From the NCBI GenBank assembly GCA_963923455.1, contig CAWULT010000187.1, positions 1 through 6,302 on the forward strand: 6,302 bases of DNA, written 5' to 3'. Numbering within the stretch: the stretch's first letter is position 1; the number at the start of each line of letters is the position of its first letter. Below, one piece after another: positions 1 to 5,785 of the stretch. The position numbers and the translations under genes were made by a program. This stretch comes from CAWULT01 sp963923455. Lineage in GTDB: Bacteria > Acidobacteriota > Vicinamibacteria > Vicinamibacterales > UBA2999. The notes under the pieces were generated by a model. The model saw only the letters and a list, made by a program, of their open reading frames with translations. It ran no database searches and was not told where the DNA came from.

Positions 1-399
1 GGCCTCGTCGATGTGTTGATACAGGATCCACCGGTACCCGTGCGAGGCGATCTCCAGCAGGTGGAAGCGGGTGCTCGCGCCGTCGTCGGAACAGCCGCCG
101 TTGCCCCAGGCCACCACGCCGAGCTTGGTGCCGCCGAGGCCGCTCAGGTCCTTGGGGCGGTAGATGACGTGATCGGGCAGCGAGGCCACCTCCTCCTTCA
201 TCGCGGCGAAGCGGCCGCTGCCCGGGGAGTCCGGCAGGGCGTTGAGCGCCGCCTGGCGTTCCTGTGCCGCGCGATCAGGCGCGGGTGGCGCCGCGGGGGC
301 GGCTGGCTGCTGGGCCGAGGTCACGACCACGAGGCCGGCGGCTGCGACGGCGGCGACGAGGCCTGCGAGGCGGGGGTTGCGCGAAGGAGCGGTCGTCAT
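1..399 (-). CDS. secreted alpha/beta hydrolase, NGGC-motif type (partial, N-terminal 133 residues)
   Basis: The reading frame starts at the ATG at 397-399 and runs open off the left edge, so only the first 133 codons are visible. Residues 1 to about 30 form a signal peptide: a short basic start, a run of Ala/Leu/Val, and a probable cleavage site at TSAQ. A Pro/Ala-rich linker follows. The mature part holds LGVVAWGNGGCSDDG (about residues 93-107) and then LLEIASHGYRWI. This matches a known arrangement in secreted alpha/beta hydrolases, where a strand ends in an NG(G/A/S)C segment contributing to the oxyanion hole and is followed by a helix ending in ASHGY/F. The nucleophile Ser and the rest of the triad would lie left of the window, so activity cannot be judged. 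It is the last visible gene of the run, 61 bases after the esterase before it. An AGAGAGG stretch 8 nt upstream supports the start. Family-level call only; the substrate is unknown. Confidence 0.72.
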   Translation of the reverse strand, partial: MTTAPSRNPRLAGLVAAVAAAGLVVVTSAQQPAAPAAPPAPDRAAQERQAALNALPDSPGSGRFAAMKEEVASLPDHVIYRPKDLSGLGGTKLGVVAWGNGGCSDDGASTRFHLLEIASHGYRWILYQHIDEA

Positions 400-407
400 G
401 GGGTGCG

Positions 408-414
408 CCTCTCT
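408..414 (-). promoter_or_regulatory. ribosome binding site for the partial hydrolase
   Basis: On the minus strand the sequence AGAGAGG lies 8 nt before the ATG at 397-399. It fixes that ATG as the start, placing a signal peptide at the N-terminus. The 61-base gap that contains it shows no clear hairpin with a T-tract, so I see no terminator there. Confidence 0.6.
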
Positions 415-460
415 CTGCTGAAGATTCGTTCGACGACGGAGCCAGCCGGACGCGCGGGCG

Positions 461-1480
461 TCAGCGTGCCTCCAGGAGCCGGGAGAAGAACGGGAGCACG
501 TGCGACACGAAGCGGGCGCCCACGCGGTTGCCGTGATCGCCGTCGTAGACCTCGAAGGTGTGCCCGACCTTGAGCCGCGTCAGCGACTCGTCGAGCTGGC
601 GATTCGTCGCGACGAATGGGTCACGGTCGCCGACGTCCAGGGCGATGCCGCGCATCGACGCAAGCGCCGGCACGTACTGGTCGACCATCAGGAGGGGTGA
701 ATTCGCCGGCCACTTGGCGGCAATCAGTGGCTGCACCTGGCCGTCCTTCGTGGGCAGGTCGAAGAAGAGCGGAGGATTCGACGGATTCGGTGCCCACGCC
801 GCGGCCTGCGCCTGCAGGGCCTGGGCCAGGGCGGGGCCCCGAATGACGCCGTCGCCCGCGCCGCGGCCGGCGGCCGGGTCGTTCAGCAGGCAGCAGGAAC
901 TCATCGCGTAGAGCGCGGCAAAGGCGCCGGGCTGCTTCATCCCGACGCGCATCGTGCCGTAGCCGCCCATCGAGTGCCCGGCGAGGCCGCGGCTCTCTCG
1001 CGTGGCGATGGTGCGGTAGCGGGCGTCGATGGCGGCCGGCAGTTCACGTGCCACGAATGTCTCCCAGTCGCCGACCGTCGGGGAGTTCGCGTACATGCTG
1101 CCGCCGTACTTCGTGAAGGCGTCCGGAAGGACGACGATCATCTCGCGGCTGCCCGCCGCGATGGCGCCGTCGGCCGACGACGGCAGGCCCAGGACTTTCG
1201 TGTACGCCTCGGCCGTGGCCGCGTAGCCGTGCAGATAGTAGAGCACCGGGTATCGCCGGGAGGTCTGCTGCCGGTAGCTCGGCGGCAAGTAGACGAACAC
1301 CGTGCGGTCGGCGGAGTCGCCCTCGAGGTTGCCCTCGAGGGAACGGCCGTGGACGGTGATGCGCTCCAGGGTTCCCGGTGAAGGCGTCGGCTGGCCGGCG
1401 CCCTGCGCGTGCGGGGACTCGAGCGTGGACGCGAACAAGGCGAGCACGGCGGCCACGGTCGCATAACGATGGACGAACAT
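461..1480 (-). CDS. secreted esterase, esterase D / feruloyl esterase family (PF00756-like)
   Basis: A 339-residue protein of the esterase D/feruloyl esterase/mycolyltransferase type. Residues 1-26 are a signal peptide with a likely cut after SPHAQ, so it should act outside the cytoplasm. The visible family pattern is VFVYLPPSYR (61-70), then YPVLYYLHGYAATAEAY (77-93, oxyanion region), VLPDAFTKYGGSMYANS (117-133), and the nucleophile elbow GHSMGGYGT with Ser170. Candidate acid and base are Asp287 in VGDRDPFV and His316 in YDGDHGNRV. All three triad members are therefore in place and it should be an active carboxylic ester hydrolase. The frame is open upstream to an ATG at 1579, but that would overlap the preceding gene and give an Arg-rich N-terminus. 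The ATG at 1480 gives a proper signal peptide and lies 26 bases after the upstream stop. The natural substrate (feruloyl, acetyl or other ester) cannot be told from sequence. Confidence 0.88.
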   Translation of the reverse strand: MFVHRYATVAAVLALFASTLESPHAQGAGQPTPSPGTLERITVHGRSLEGNLEGDSADRTVFVYLPPSYRQQTSRRYPVLYYLHGYAATAEAYTKVLGLPSSADGAIAAGSREMIVVLPDAFTKYGGSMYANSPTVGDWETFVARELPAAIDARYRTIATRESRGLAGHSMGGYGTMRVGMKQPGAFAALYAMSSCCLLNDPAAGRGAGDGVIRGPALAQALQAQAAAWAPNPSNPPLFFDLPTKDGQVQPLIAAKWPANSPLLMVDQYVPALASMRGIALDVGDRDPFVATNRQLDESLTRLKVGHTFEVYDGDHGNRVGARFVSHVLPFFSRLLEAR

Positions 1481-1489
1481 CAGGCCTCG

Positions 1490-1493
1490 CCTC
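1490..1493 (-). promoter_or_regulatory. probable ribosome binding site for the esterase D-like gene
   Basis: GAGG on the minus strand lies 9 nt before the ATG at 1478-1480; a second GAGG at 1485-1488 is only 4 nt away. They support the start at 1480, which gives a signal peptide, over the in-frame ATG at 1579. Confidence 0.45.
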
Positions 1494-1506
1494 GGCGTGG
1501 GGGCAA

Positions 1507-2442
1507 TCACCGTGGTTTCTCCCGAAGCCCGGCGACGATCGTCCGGGCGATCAGCCACTCGTACAACCGGTCGGTCCACGCGTCGACGGGCAAACCCCGC
1601 CTCGTCATCCCGAAGCCGGCGCTCACCTGATCATAGACGTGGATCTCCGCCGGCTTGCCGGCGGCCTTCCAGGCCGCGAACAGCGCCAGGCACCCGTTGG
1701 TGACGTTGAAGTGTGTCGAACCGACGGCGATGAAGAGCGGCGGCGCGTGCGCCGGCACGACGACGTCCATCAGCGACGGGCCGTAGAGGGTGATCAGAAA
1801 GTCAGGGGAGGCGTCCGAGCGCGGCGCCAGCGCAGCACCAATCGCGACGCCGCCGCCGGCCGAGAAGCCCATGATGCCGACGCGGCCGGGGTCGATTCGC
1901 CAGGCCCTGGCGTTGCGCCTGACCAGCCGAAGTGCCTGCTGCGCGTCGGCAATCCCCATCTCCAGCACCTCCGTGAGCCGGGCATCGTCGGGAGCGGGGT
2001 TGGCGTTCGCGTTGCGAATCTGCATTTCCTGACGGGGAAGGGGCGGCGGCAGACCACCAGGCGCGCCGCCCGTGGATGGCGGAACCTGCAGCGTCCGGTA
2101 TTTCAGGACGAAGGCGGCGATGCCCTTCCCGTTCAGCCACTGCGCCACCCGCACGCCTTCGTTGTCCCACCCGAGCACGCGCAGCGCGCCACCGGGGGCG
2201 ACGACGACGGCGGCGCCCGTTGCGCTGCCGGGTGACGGGAGGAACACGCTGAGGGTCGGATCGCTGACGTTGGCGAGCGTCCGGTCCCCTGACGGCGACG
2301 TCGTCGTCGTTTCCGGGACCGACCACGTCTCCGTGCCGGGCGCGCGTCCCGGCCAGAGGCGGAGCACCTCTGGGGTCTGCGCGAACGCGCCGGTGGCGGA
2401 CAAGACCACGGCGGCGGCGATCAGGCTCGTGCGAACGGACAT
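1507..2442 (-). CDS. secreted BD-FAE / acetylxylan esterase-like alpha/beta hydrolase with degenerate triad
   Basis: A 311-residue protein with a signal peptide (residues 1-22, cut near AFAQ) and an opening typical of secreted xylan-esterase-like hydrolases (LRLWPGRAPG, 28-37). The oxyanion segment is VVVAPGGALRVLGWDNEG (79-96). FVLKYRT (111-117) and the WRIDPGRVGIMGFSAGGGVA block (181-200, nucleophile Ser194) are also typical. The C-terminal half departs from the family. Where an Asp pair is expected after PPLFIAV, the protein reads GSTHFN (241-246). Where the catalytic His is expected in a GGHGFG-type motif, it reads VSAGFGMT (273-280), with Ala275 at the His position. The reading frame is intact and the flanking residues are conserved, so this is not a frameshift. 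Such proteins are often labelled endo-1,4-beta-xylanase B, a misleading name for an esterase fold. GAGG 7 nt before the ATG supports the start. The upstream stop is 13 nt away. It may be catalytically altered, or non-enzymatic. Confidence 0.85.
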   Translation of the reverse strand: MSVRTSLIAAAVVLSATGAFAQTPEVLRLWPGRAPGTETWSVPETTTTSPSGDRTLANVSDPTLSVFLPSPGSATGAAVVVAPGGALRVLGWDNEGVRVAQWLNGKGIAAFVLKYRTLQVPPSTGGAPGGLPPPLPRQEMQIRNANANPAPDDARLTEVLEMGIADAQQALRLVRRNARAWRIDPGRVGIMGFSAGGGVAIGAALAPRSDASPDFLITLYGPSLMDVVVPAHAPPLFIAVGSTHFNVTNGCLALFAAWKAAGKPAEIHVYDQVSAGFGMTRRGLPVDAWTDRLYEWLIARTIVAGLREKPR

Positions 2443-2455
2443 CGGCGGGCCTCGC

Positions 2456-3277
2456 TCACTTGTGCCGGTCGAAGAACTCGAACACCCGTGGCCAGACCAT
2501 CGGCACCATGCCGCCGTGATCGCCGTCCACCTCGACGTATTCGAACGCGAAGCCGCCCTCCTGCATGTGGCGGGCCAGCGCGCGGCTGCCCTCGAGCGAC
2601 GGCGTGGCGCCGGTTCCCTCGGTCATCAGGATCGGCAACTGACGGATCCGATCGAACGGGTAGGTCGTGCCGTCGACGAACGGTCCGGACATCGGCGCCA
2701 CGGCGCGCCAGCGCTCCGGGTAGCGGGCCGCGAGGTGCCACACGCCGCCGCTGCCCATCGAGTGCCCCGCCAGGAAGGTGCGGGCGCGATCGGCGCCGTA
2801 TTCTTCGATCACCATCTCGAGCACCGTCATCACGTCGAGTTCGCTCAGGGCCAGCTCCCGCCGGCGCGCCGGTGTGACCGCCGCGCGCTGCGCGGCCGCG
2901 GAGGCCGGCTGCCCGAAGACCGCCGGCAGTCGGAGAGGGTTGCCATAGGCACCGAGCGGCGTGAAGCCGAGCGGCGAGACGACGATGTAGCCGTGCTGCT
3001 CGGCCAGACGCGGCAGCAGCCGGTTGGCCTGTTCCAGGTAGGTGCCCTCGTTGGCCCCGGCGCCGTGCAGCATCAGGAGGATCGGCAGCGAGGTCTTGCC
3101 GTCCCACGTCGTCGGCACGTAGACCCGGTACGGGATCGTCTCGCCGGTCGGCGCGAAGACGTACTGCCGCCGCTGGTCGCCCGTGGCGCGTCGTGCCGGC
3201 GCCGGCGACTGCGCCGCGCCGTCGAGGCCGACGGACACGGCTATCGCACAGAGGAAGACGGAAAACAGTCGCCGCAT
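2456..3277 (-). CDS. secreted PHB depolymerase / prolyl oligopeptidase-like esterase
   Basis: A 273-residue exported alpha/beta hydrolase of the polyhydroxybutyrate depolymerase / COG4099 predicted-peptidase group. Signal peptide residues 1-23 end at GAAQ. Family landmarks are IPYRVYVPTTWDG (48-60), LPILLMLHGAGANEG (64-78, oxyanion loop), YIVVSPLGF (97-105) and GHSMGSGGVW (171-180, nucleophile Ser173). Further on are YPERWRAVAPMSG (186-198) and the catalytic His254 in VDGDHGGMVP. Relatives usually have an Asp in an HGxxDxxVPVEGSR-like segment. Here it reads TEGTGATPSLEGSR (219-232), with Gly223 at the aligned Asp position, so the acid is either lost or supplied from elsewhere. Start chosen at the ATG at 3275-3277, with AGAGGGA 6 nt upstream. 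The gene starts 31 bases after the transporter stop and ends 13 bases before the next esterase. Substrate unknown; family members act on polyesters, feruloyl or acyl sugars, or peptides. Confidence 0.84.
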   Translation of the reverse strand: MRRLFSVFLCAIAVSVGLDGAAQSPAPARRATGDQRRQYVFAPTGETIPYRVYVPTTWDGKTSLPILLMLHGAGANEGTYLEQANRLLPRLAEQHGYIVVSPLGFTPLGAYGNPLRLPAVFGQPASAAAQRAAVTPARRRELALSELDVMTVLEMVIEEYGADRARTFLAGHSMGSGGVWHLAARYPERWRAVAPMSGPFVDGTTYPFDRIRQLPILMTEGTGATPSLEGSRALARHMQEGGFAFEYVEVDGDHGGMVPMVWPRVFEFFDRHK

Positions 3278-3283
3278 GTGAAG

Positions 3284-3290
3284 TCCCTCT
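3284..3290 (-). promoter_or_regulatory. ribosome binding site for the PHB depolymerase-like gene
   Basis: AGAGGGA on the minus strand, 6 nt before the ATG at 3275-3277. It sits in the 31-base gap after the transporter gene. The gap is too short for an obvious promoter and holds only a CCTC-TG-GAGG match whose loop is too small for a stable hairpin. Confidence 0.65.
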
Positions 3291-3308
3291 GGAGGTGCCG
3301 GCCGTTCC

Positions 3309-4523
3309 CTACGCGGACGCGCCGCGGTCTGGCCGCCGCCGAGTCATCCGGTGCAGGACGACCAGCAGACCGAGGCTGAGCACGTCGGCGAAGGCTACCA
3401 TGTGGAAGCCGGCCGCGAACGAACCTGTCCGGTCGCGCAGGATGCCGAGCATCTGTGGTCCAAAGTAGCCGAAGAGCCCAGCGCCCAGACTGACGATGCC
3501 CATCGCGTTGCCCGCCTCCCGGCGGGGCATCAGGTGCCCGGCCAGGCCGTACAGCTGGTTGGCGGCGGTGAAGCCGAACCCGATCACCGCGGCCGCGGCG
3601 ATGCGGAAGACGATCACGCTGTCGATGGCGAGCGACGACGAGGCGACGGCCAGGATCGCGAACAAGGCGCCGATCACGACGAGCTTGTCGAATCGGTCGG
3701 CCAGCCCGCCCACGATGATGTTGATGACGATGGCGGCGATGTAGCCGGTGCTGATGATGAGGCCGGCGGCCGCGGCATCCAGGGCGTAGTTGGCCCGTGC
3801 GACGCTCGGCACGAAGTTGGTGACGGTGAACTGCCCGAAGCCGCCGACGCCCACGATGAGGGCGAGCATCCAGATGACGGGCGACAGAAACGCGCTTCGG
3901 GTCGGTCCGCCCGGTGCGTGGAGGTCGGCGTCGGGATCGCCGTCGCCCGTCGGTCGGTAGAAGGCCAGGAAGACGGCAGAGCCGACCACGGCCATGCCCG
4001 CGTAGCCCAGGATGGCCTGGCGCCAACCGAAGGCGCCAACGAGGATGCCGCCGAGGGGCGCGCCGATGACGGACGCGAGTGACGACGTCGCGCCGACCAC
4101 GCCCATGGTGCGGCCGCGCAGCCGTGGCGGGGCCGTCAGCGCCACGGCGATCAGGACGCTGACGAAGCCGAACCGGTAGGCCGAGATCGTCAGGCCCCGG
4201 AAGGCCATGGCCGACGTGAAGTCCCAGGCCTGGCCGAGCAGCAGGCTTCCGGCAGCCACGCCCAGCAGGCCCACCCCGAGCACGCGCCTCTCGCCGAAGC
4301 GCTTGGCGCCGATGCCCGCCGGCACGCTGAGGGCGAGCGCGAGCAGGCCGTAGATGCCGGTGAACAGGCCGAGCTGCGTGTAGCTCATGCCGAAGTCCTG
4401 CTGAATCGACGGCAGGAGCGGCGAGAAGCCGAGGTTCTGCAGCTGCAGCGCGAACATCGCCACGAGCGTGGCGCAGAAGGGCAGCCGCCAGTCAGCGGCC
4501 GCCGTACGAGCGACTGTCGTCAT
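3309..4523 (-). CDS. major facilitator superfamily (MFS) transporter
   Basis: A 404-residue inner-membrane carrier with about 12 hydrophobic segments in two halves. The halves are split by a charged loop at roughly residues 190-212 (PTGDGDPDADLHAPGGPTRS). The first half opens with a helix around 15-36 and the family-like LPSIQQDFGMSYTQLGL (37-53). The cytoplasmic loop 2-3 motif reads GIGAKRFGERRVL (70-82), with Lys at the place of the usual Asp. The matching loop in the second half reads GGLADRFDKLVVIG (272-285) and keeps the Asp. Length is normal for a 12-helix MFS. The frame is open further upstream to 4952, but the ATG at 4521-4523 starts the membrane protein and overlaps the stop of the dehydratase subunit as ATGA. 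That fits translational coupling. AGGG 7 nt upstream can serve as ribosome binding site. By context it may import a carboxylic acid substrate or export a product; the sequence does not name the solute. Confidence 0.92.
   Translation of the reverse strand: MTTVARTAAADWRLPFCATLVAMFALQLQNLGFSPLLPSIQQDFGMSYTQLGLFTGIYGLLALALSVPAGIGAKRFGERRVLGVGLLGVAAGSLLLGQAWDFTSAMAFRGLTISAYRFGFVSVLIAVALTAPPRLRGRTMGVVGATSSLASVIGAPLGGILVGAFGWRQAILGYAGMAVVGSAVFLAFYRPTGDGDPDADLHAPGGPTRSAFLSPVIWMLALIVGVGGFGQFTVTNFVPSVARANYALDAAAAGLIISTGYIAAIVINIIVGGLADRFDKLVVIGALFAILAVASSSLAIDSVIVFRIAAAAVIGFGFTAANQLYGLAGHLMPRREAGNAMGIVSLGAGLFGYFGPQMLGILRDRTGSFAAGFHMVAFADVLSLGLLVVLHRMTRRRPDRGASA
4520..4523 (-). other. ATGA stop-start overlap (translational coupling)
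   Basis: The transporter ATG (4521-4523) shares bases with the TGA stop (4520-4522) of the acyl-CoA dehydratase subunit. This arrangement usually allows ribosomes to reinitiate, so transporter synthesis is probably tied to that of the enzyme. It is strong evidence that both belong to the same transcript. Confidence 0.8.
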
Positions 4524-5785
4524 CGCATCACCCTGGTGTCGAGGAAGTTGCGCACCGCAACACGCGCCGCGTCGGGATCCCAGGCGCGCGCGTCGACGAC
4601 GTCCGCGGGAATCGGCAACACGGGGACTCCCGCTGCCTCGAGCGCGCGCTCGATGAAGAGGCGGCCCGACGCGGAGGGCTTCATGCTGCGCGGCCGCAGG
4701 ACGAGCGCCCCGTCGACGCGGTGCTCCCGCGCCTGCTGGACGATCCATTCCGCCGCCCACGGCGGATTGTGCAGGTATTCGTTGAAGCTGGCGGTGCGGC
4801 TGGCCAGGGCCGCCATCGGGTCGTCGAGTCCGTAGCGGATGTACCCGTCGGGACCGAAGGCCAGATACATCGACCAGACGAAGACCGCGCCGTGCGAGGC
4901 CTCGAACGCCGTGTAGAAATCGGTGTCGTGCCAGAGTCCCGCGCCCACCCACATCAGTCGGGCCCGCTCACCCGGGCAGGCGGCCACGCCGGTCTCGACC
5001 CGGCGCTGCACCTCGTCGTGGAAGGCGCGTGCGTGTCCGAGCGCCCACGCCGTACCACGTACCCACTGCGTGGCCATCACGTTCGTGATCTGTTCGGTCA
5101 TCCGCACCGGGCACTCGGGCGCGGCGGCGATCAGTCGGCGTGCCGCGTCGAACGTCTCTTCCTGTTGATTGACCTGGTCCAACCGGTGACGCAGGGCCTC
5201 GCGGGTGAGTTGCCGGCCGGTGATGGCCTCGAGACGGGAGGCGAGGCGTTCGAGTGCCTCGGCCACGAAGGCGAGCCGGTGCGGTTCGACGAGCTCGCGC
5301 CAGCGATGGCGCCCGAGTTCCCACCATCGGGGCGGCAGCTCCGACGCGCCGGGGTGATCGATTTCGACGAGTTCCGTTCCGAGGGCCCCGGCCCAGAGCG
5401 AGAACACGCGGTGGATGCAGTCACACGTGAGGCGCGCACACAGCAGCCGCGGTGTCGGCAGCCCGCCCCAGGGTGCCTCGTGCGCGGCGCCGTAGCAGGT
5501 CGACGCGTAGCCGAGGCTGCAGTAACGACAGAGACCGTCGTGCAGGCCGTCGGCGGCCATGGCGTCGAGCAGGGCCGGGGCCTGTCGCTTGGCTGCGAGC
5601 AGGGCCGACCACCACTGATTGCTGACGGCCGGCATGTCGACGAGATCGAACAGCTCGAACGGGACGTCGGCCTGCAGCAGCGCGTACGGCTGCCGCTCGT
5701 CGAAGACCCGGCGCCGCAGGTCGGCGAACCACTGCTTCTGGAAGGCCGCCGCCGCGGCCGTGGCATCGAGTTGCTTGTCAGCCAC
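4520..5785 (-). CDS. 2-hydroxyacyl-CoA dehydratase / benzoyl-CoA reductase family subunit (HgdB/BcrB-like)
   Basis: A 421-residue cytoplasmic protein of the 2-hydroxyacyl-CoA dehydratase D-component family (PF06050-like). These iron-sulfur subunits work in pairs with an ATP-driven activator to dehydrate 2-hydroxyacyl-CoA or reduce aromatic CoA thioesters. Visible landmarks are VPFELFDLVDMPAVSN (41-56), a Cys-rich stretch (Cys86, 89, 97, 116, 121, 123) containing GLCRYCSLGYASTC and LTCDCIHRVFSLWA, and ELVEIDHPG (138-146). RARLMWVGAGLWHDTDFYTAFEASHGAVFVW (275-304) marks the second Rossmann-like domain. The segment VDGALVLRPRSMKPSASG (357-374) is usually the site of the third cluster Cys (RSCKP-like), but here it has Met368. 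GVPVLPIPADVVDAR and a final FLDT helix close the protein. Length is normal. I chose the GTG at 5783-5785 because AGGAGG lies 6 nt upstream; starting at the in-frame ATG at 5887 would overlap the partner by over 100 bases. It overlaps the partner by 8 nt and the transporter by 4. The acyl-CoA substrate is unknown. Confidence 0.87.
   Translation of the reverse strand: MADKQLDATAAAAAFQKQWFADLRRRVFDERQPYALLQADVPFELFDLVDMPAVSNQWWSALLAAKRQAPALLDAMAADGLHDGLCRYCSLGYASTCYGAAHEAPWGGLPTPRLLCARLTCDCIHRVFSLWAGALGTELVEIDHPGASELPPRWWELGRHRWRELVEPHRLAFVAEALERLASRLEAITGRQLTREALRHRLDQVNQQEETFDAARRLIAAAPECPVRMTEQITNVMATQWVRGTAWALGHARAFHDEVQRRVETGVAACPGERARLMWVGAGLWHDTDFYTAFEASHGAVFVWSMYLAFGPDGYIRYGLDDPMAALASRTASFNEYLHNPPWAAEWIVQQAREHRVDGALVLRPRSMKPSASGRLFIERALEAAGVPVLPIPADVVDARAWDPDAARVAVRNFLDTRVMR

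Noticed and set aside
400..460. Possible terminator or promoter in the largest intergenic gap
   Set aside because: No stem-loop with a T-tract and no convincing -35/-10 pair could be seen on the minus strand. The gap holds only the ribosome binding site of the next gene.
1319..1341. Repeated CCCTCGAGG units resembling a hairpin
   Set aside because: It lies inside the esterase gene and encodes the short repeat LEG-N-LEG. There is no T-tract, so it is not a terminator.
1481..1579. N-terminal extension of the esterase D-like gene to an ATG at 1579
   Set aside because: It would overlap the upstream gene by about 70 bases and bury the signal peptide behind an Arg-rich stretch. The ATG at 1480 gives a normal export signal.
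2072..3379. Plus-strand open frame of 435 codons opposite the two esterase genes
   Set aside because: It runs antisense to two clear signal-peptide hydrolases, has low-complexity Arg/Gly/Ala composition and no recognisable motif. Long antisense frames are expected in high-GC DNA.
4524..4952. In-frame N-terminal extension of the MFS transporter
   Set aside because: The extension is Arg/Gly-rich, lies inside the dehydratase gene, and would put a large charged tail before helix 1. The ATG at 4523 in an ATGA overlap is the better start.
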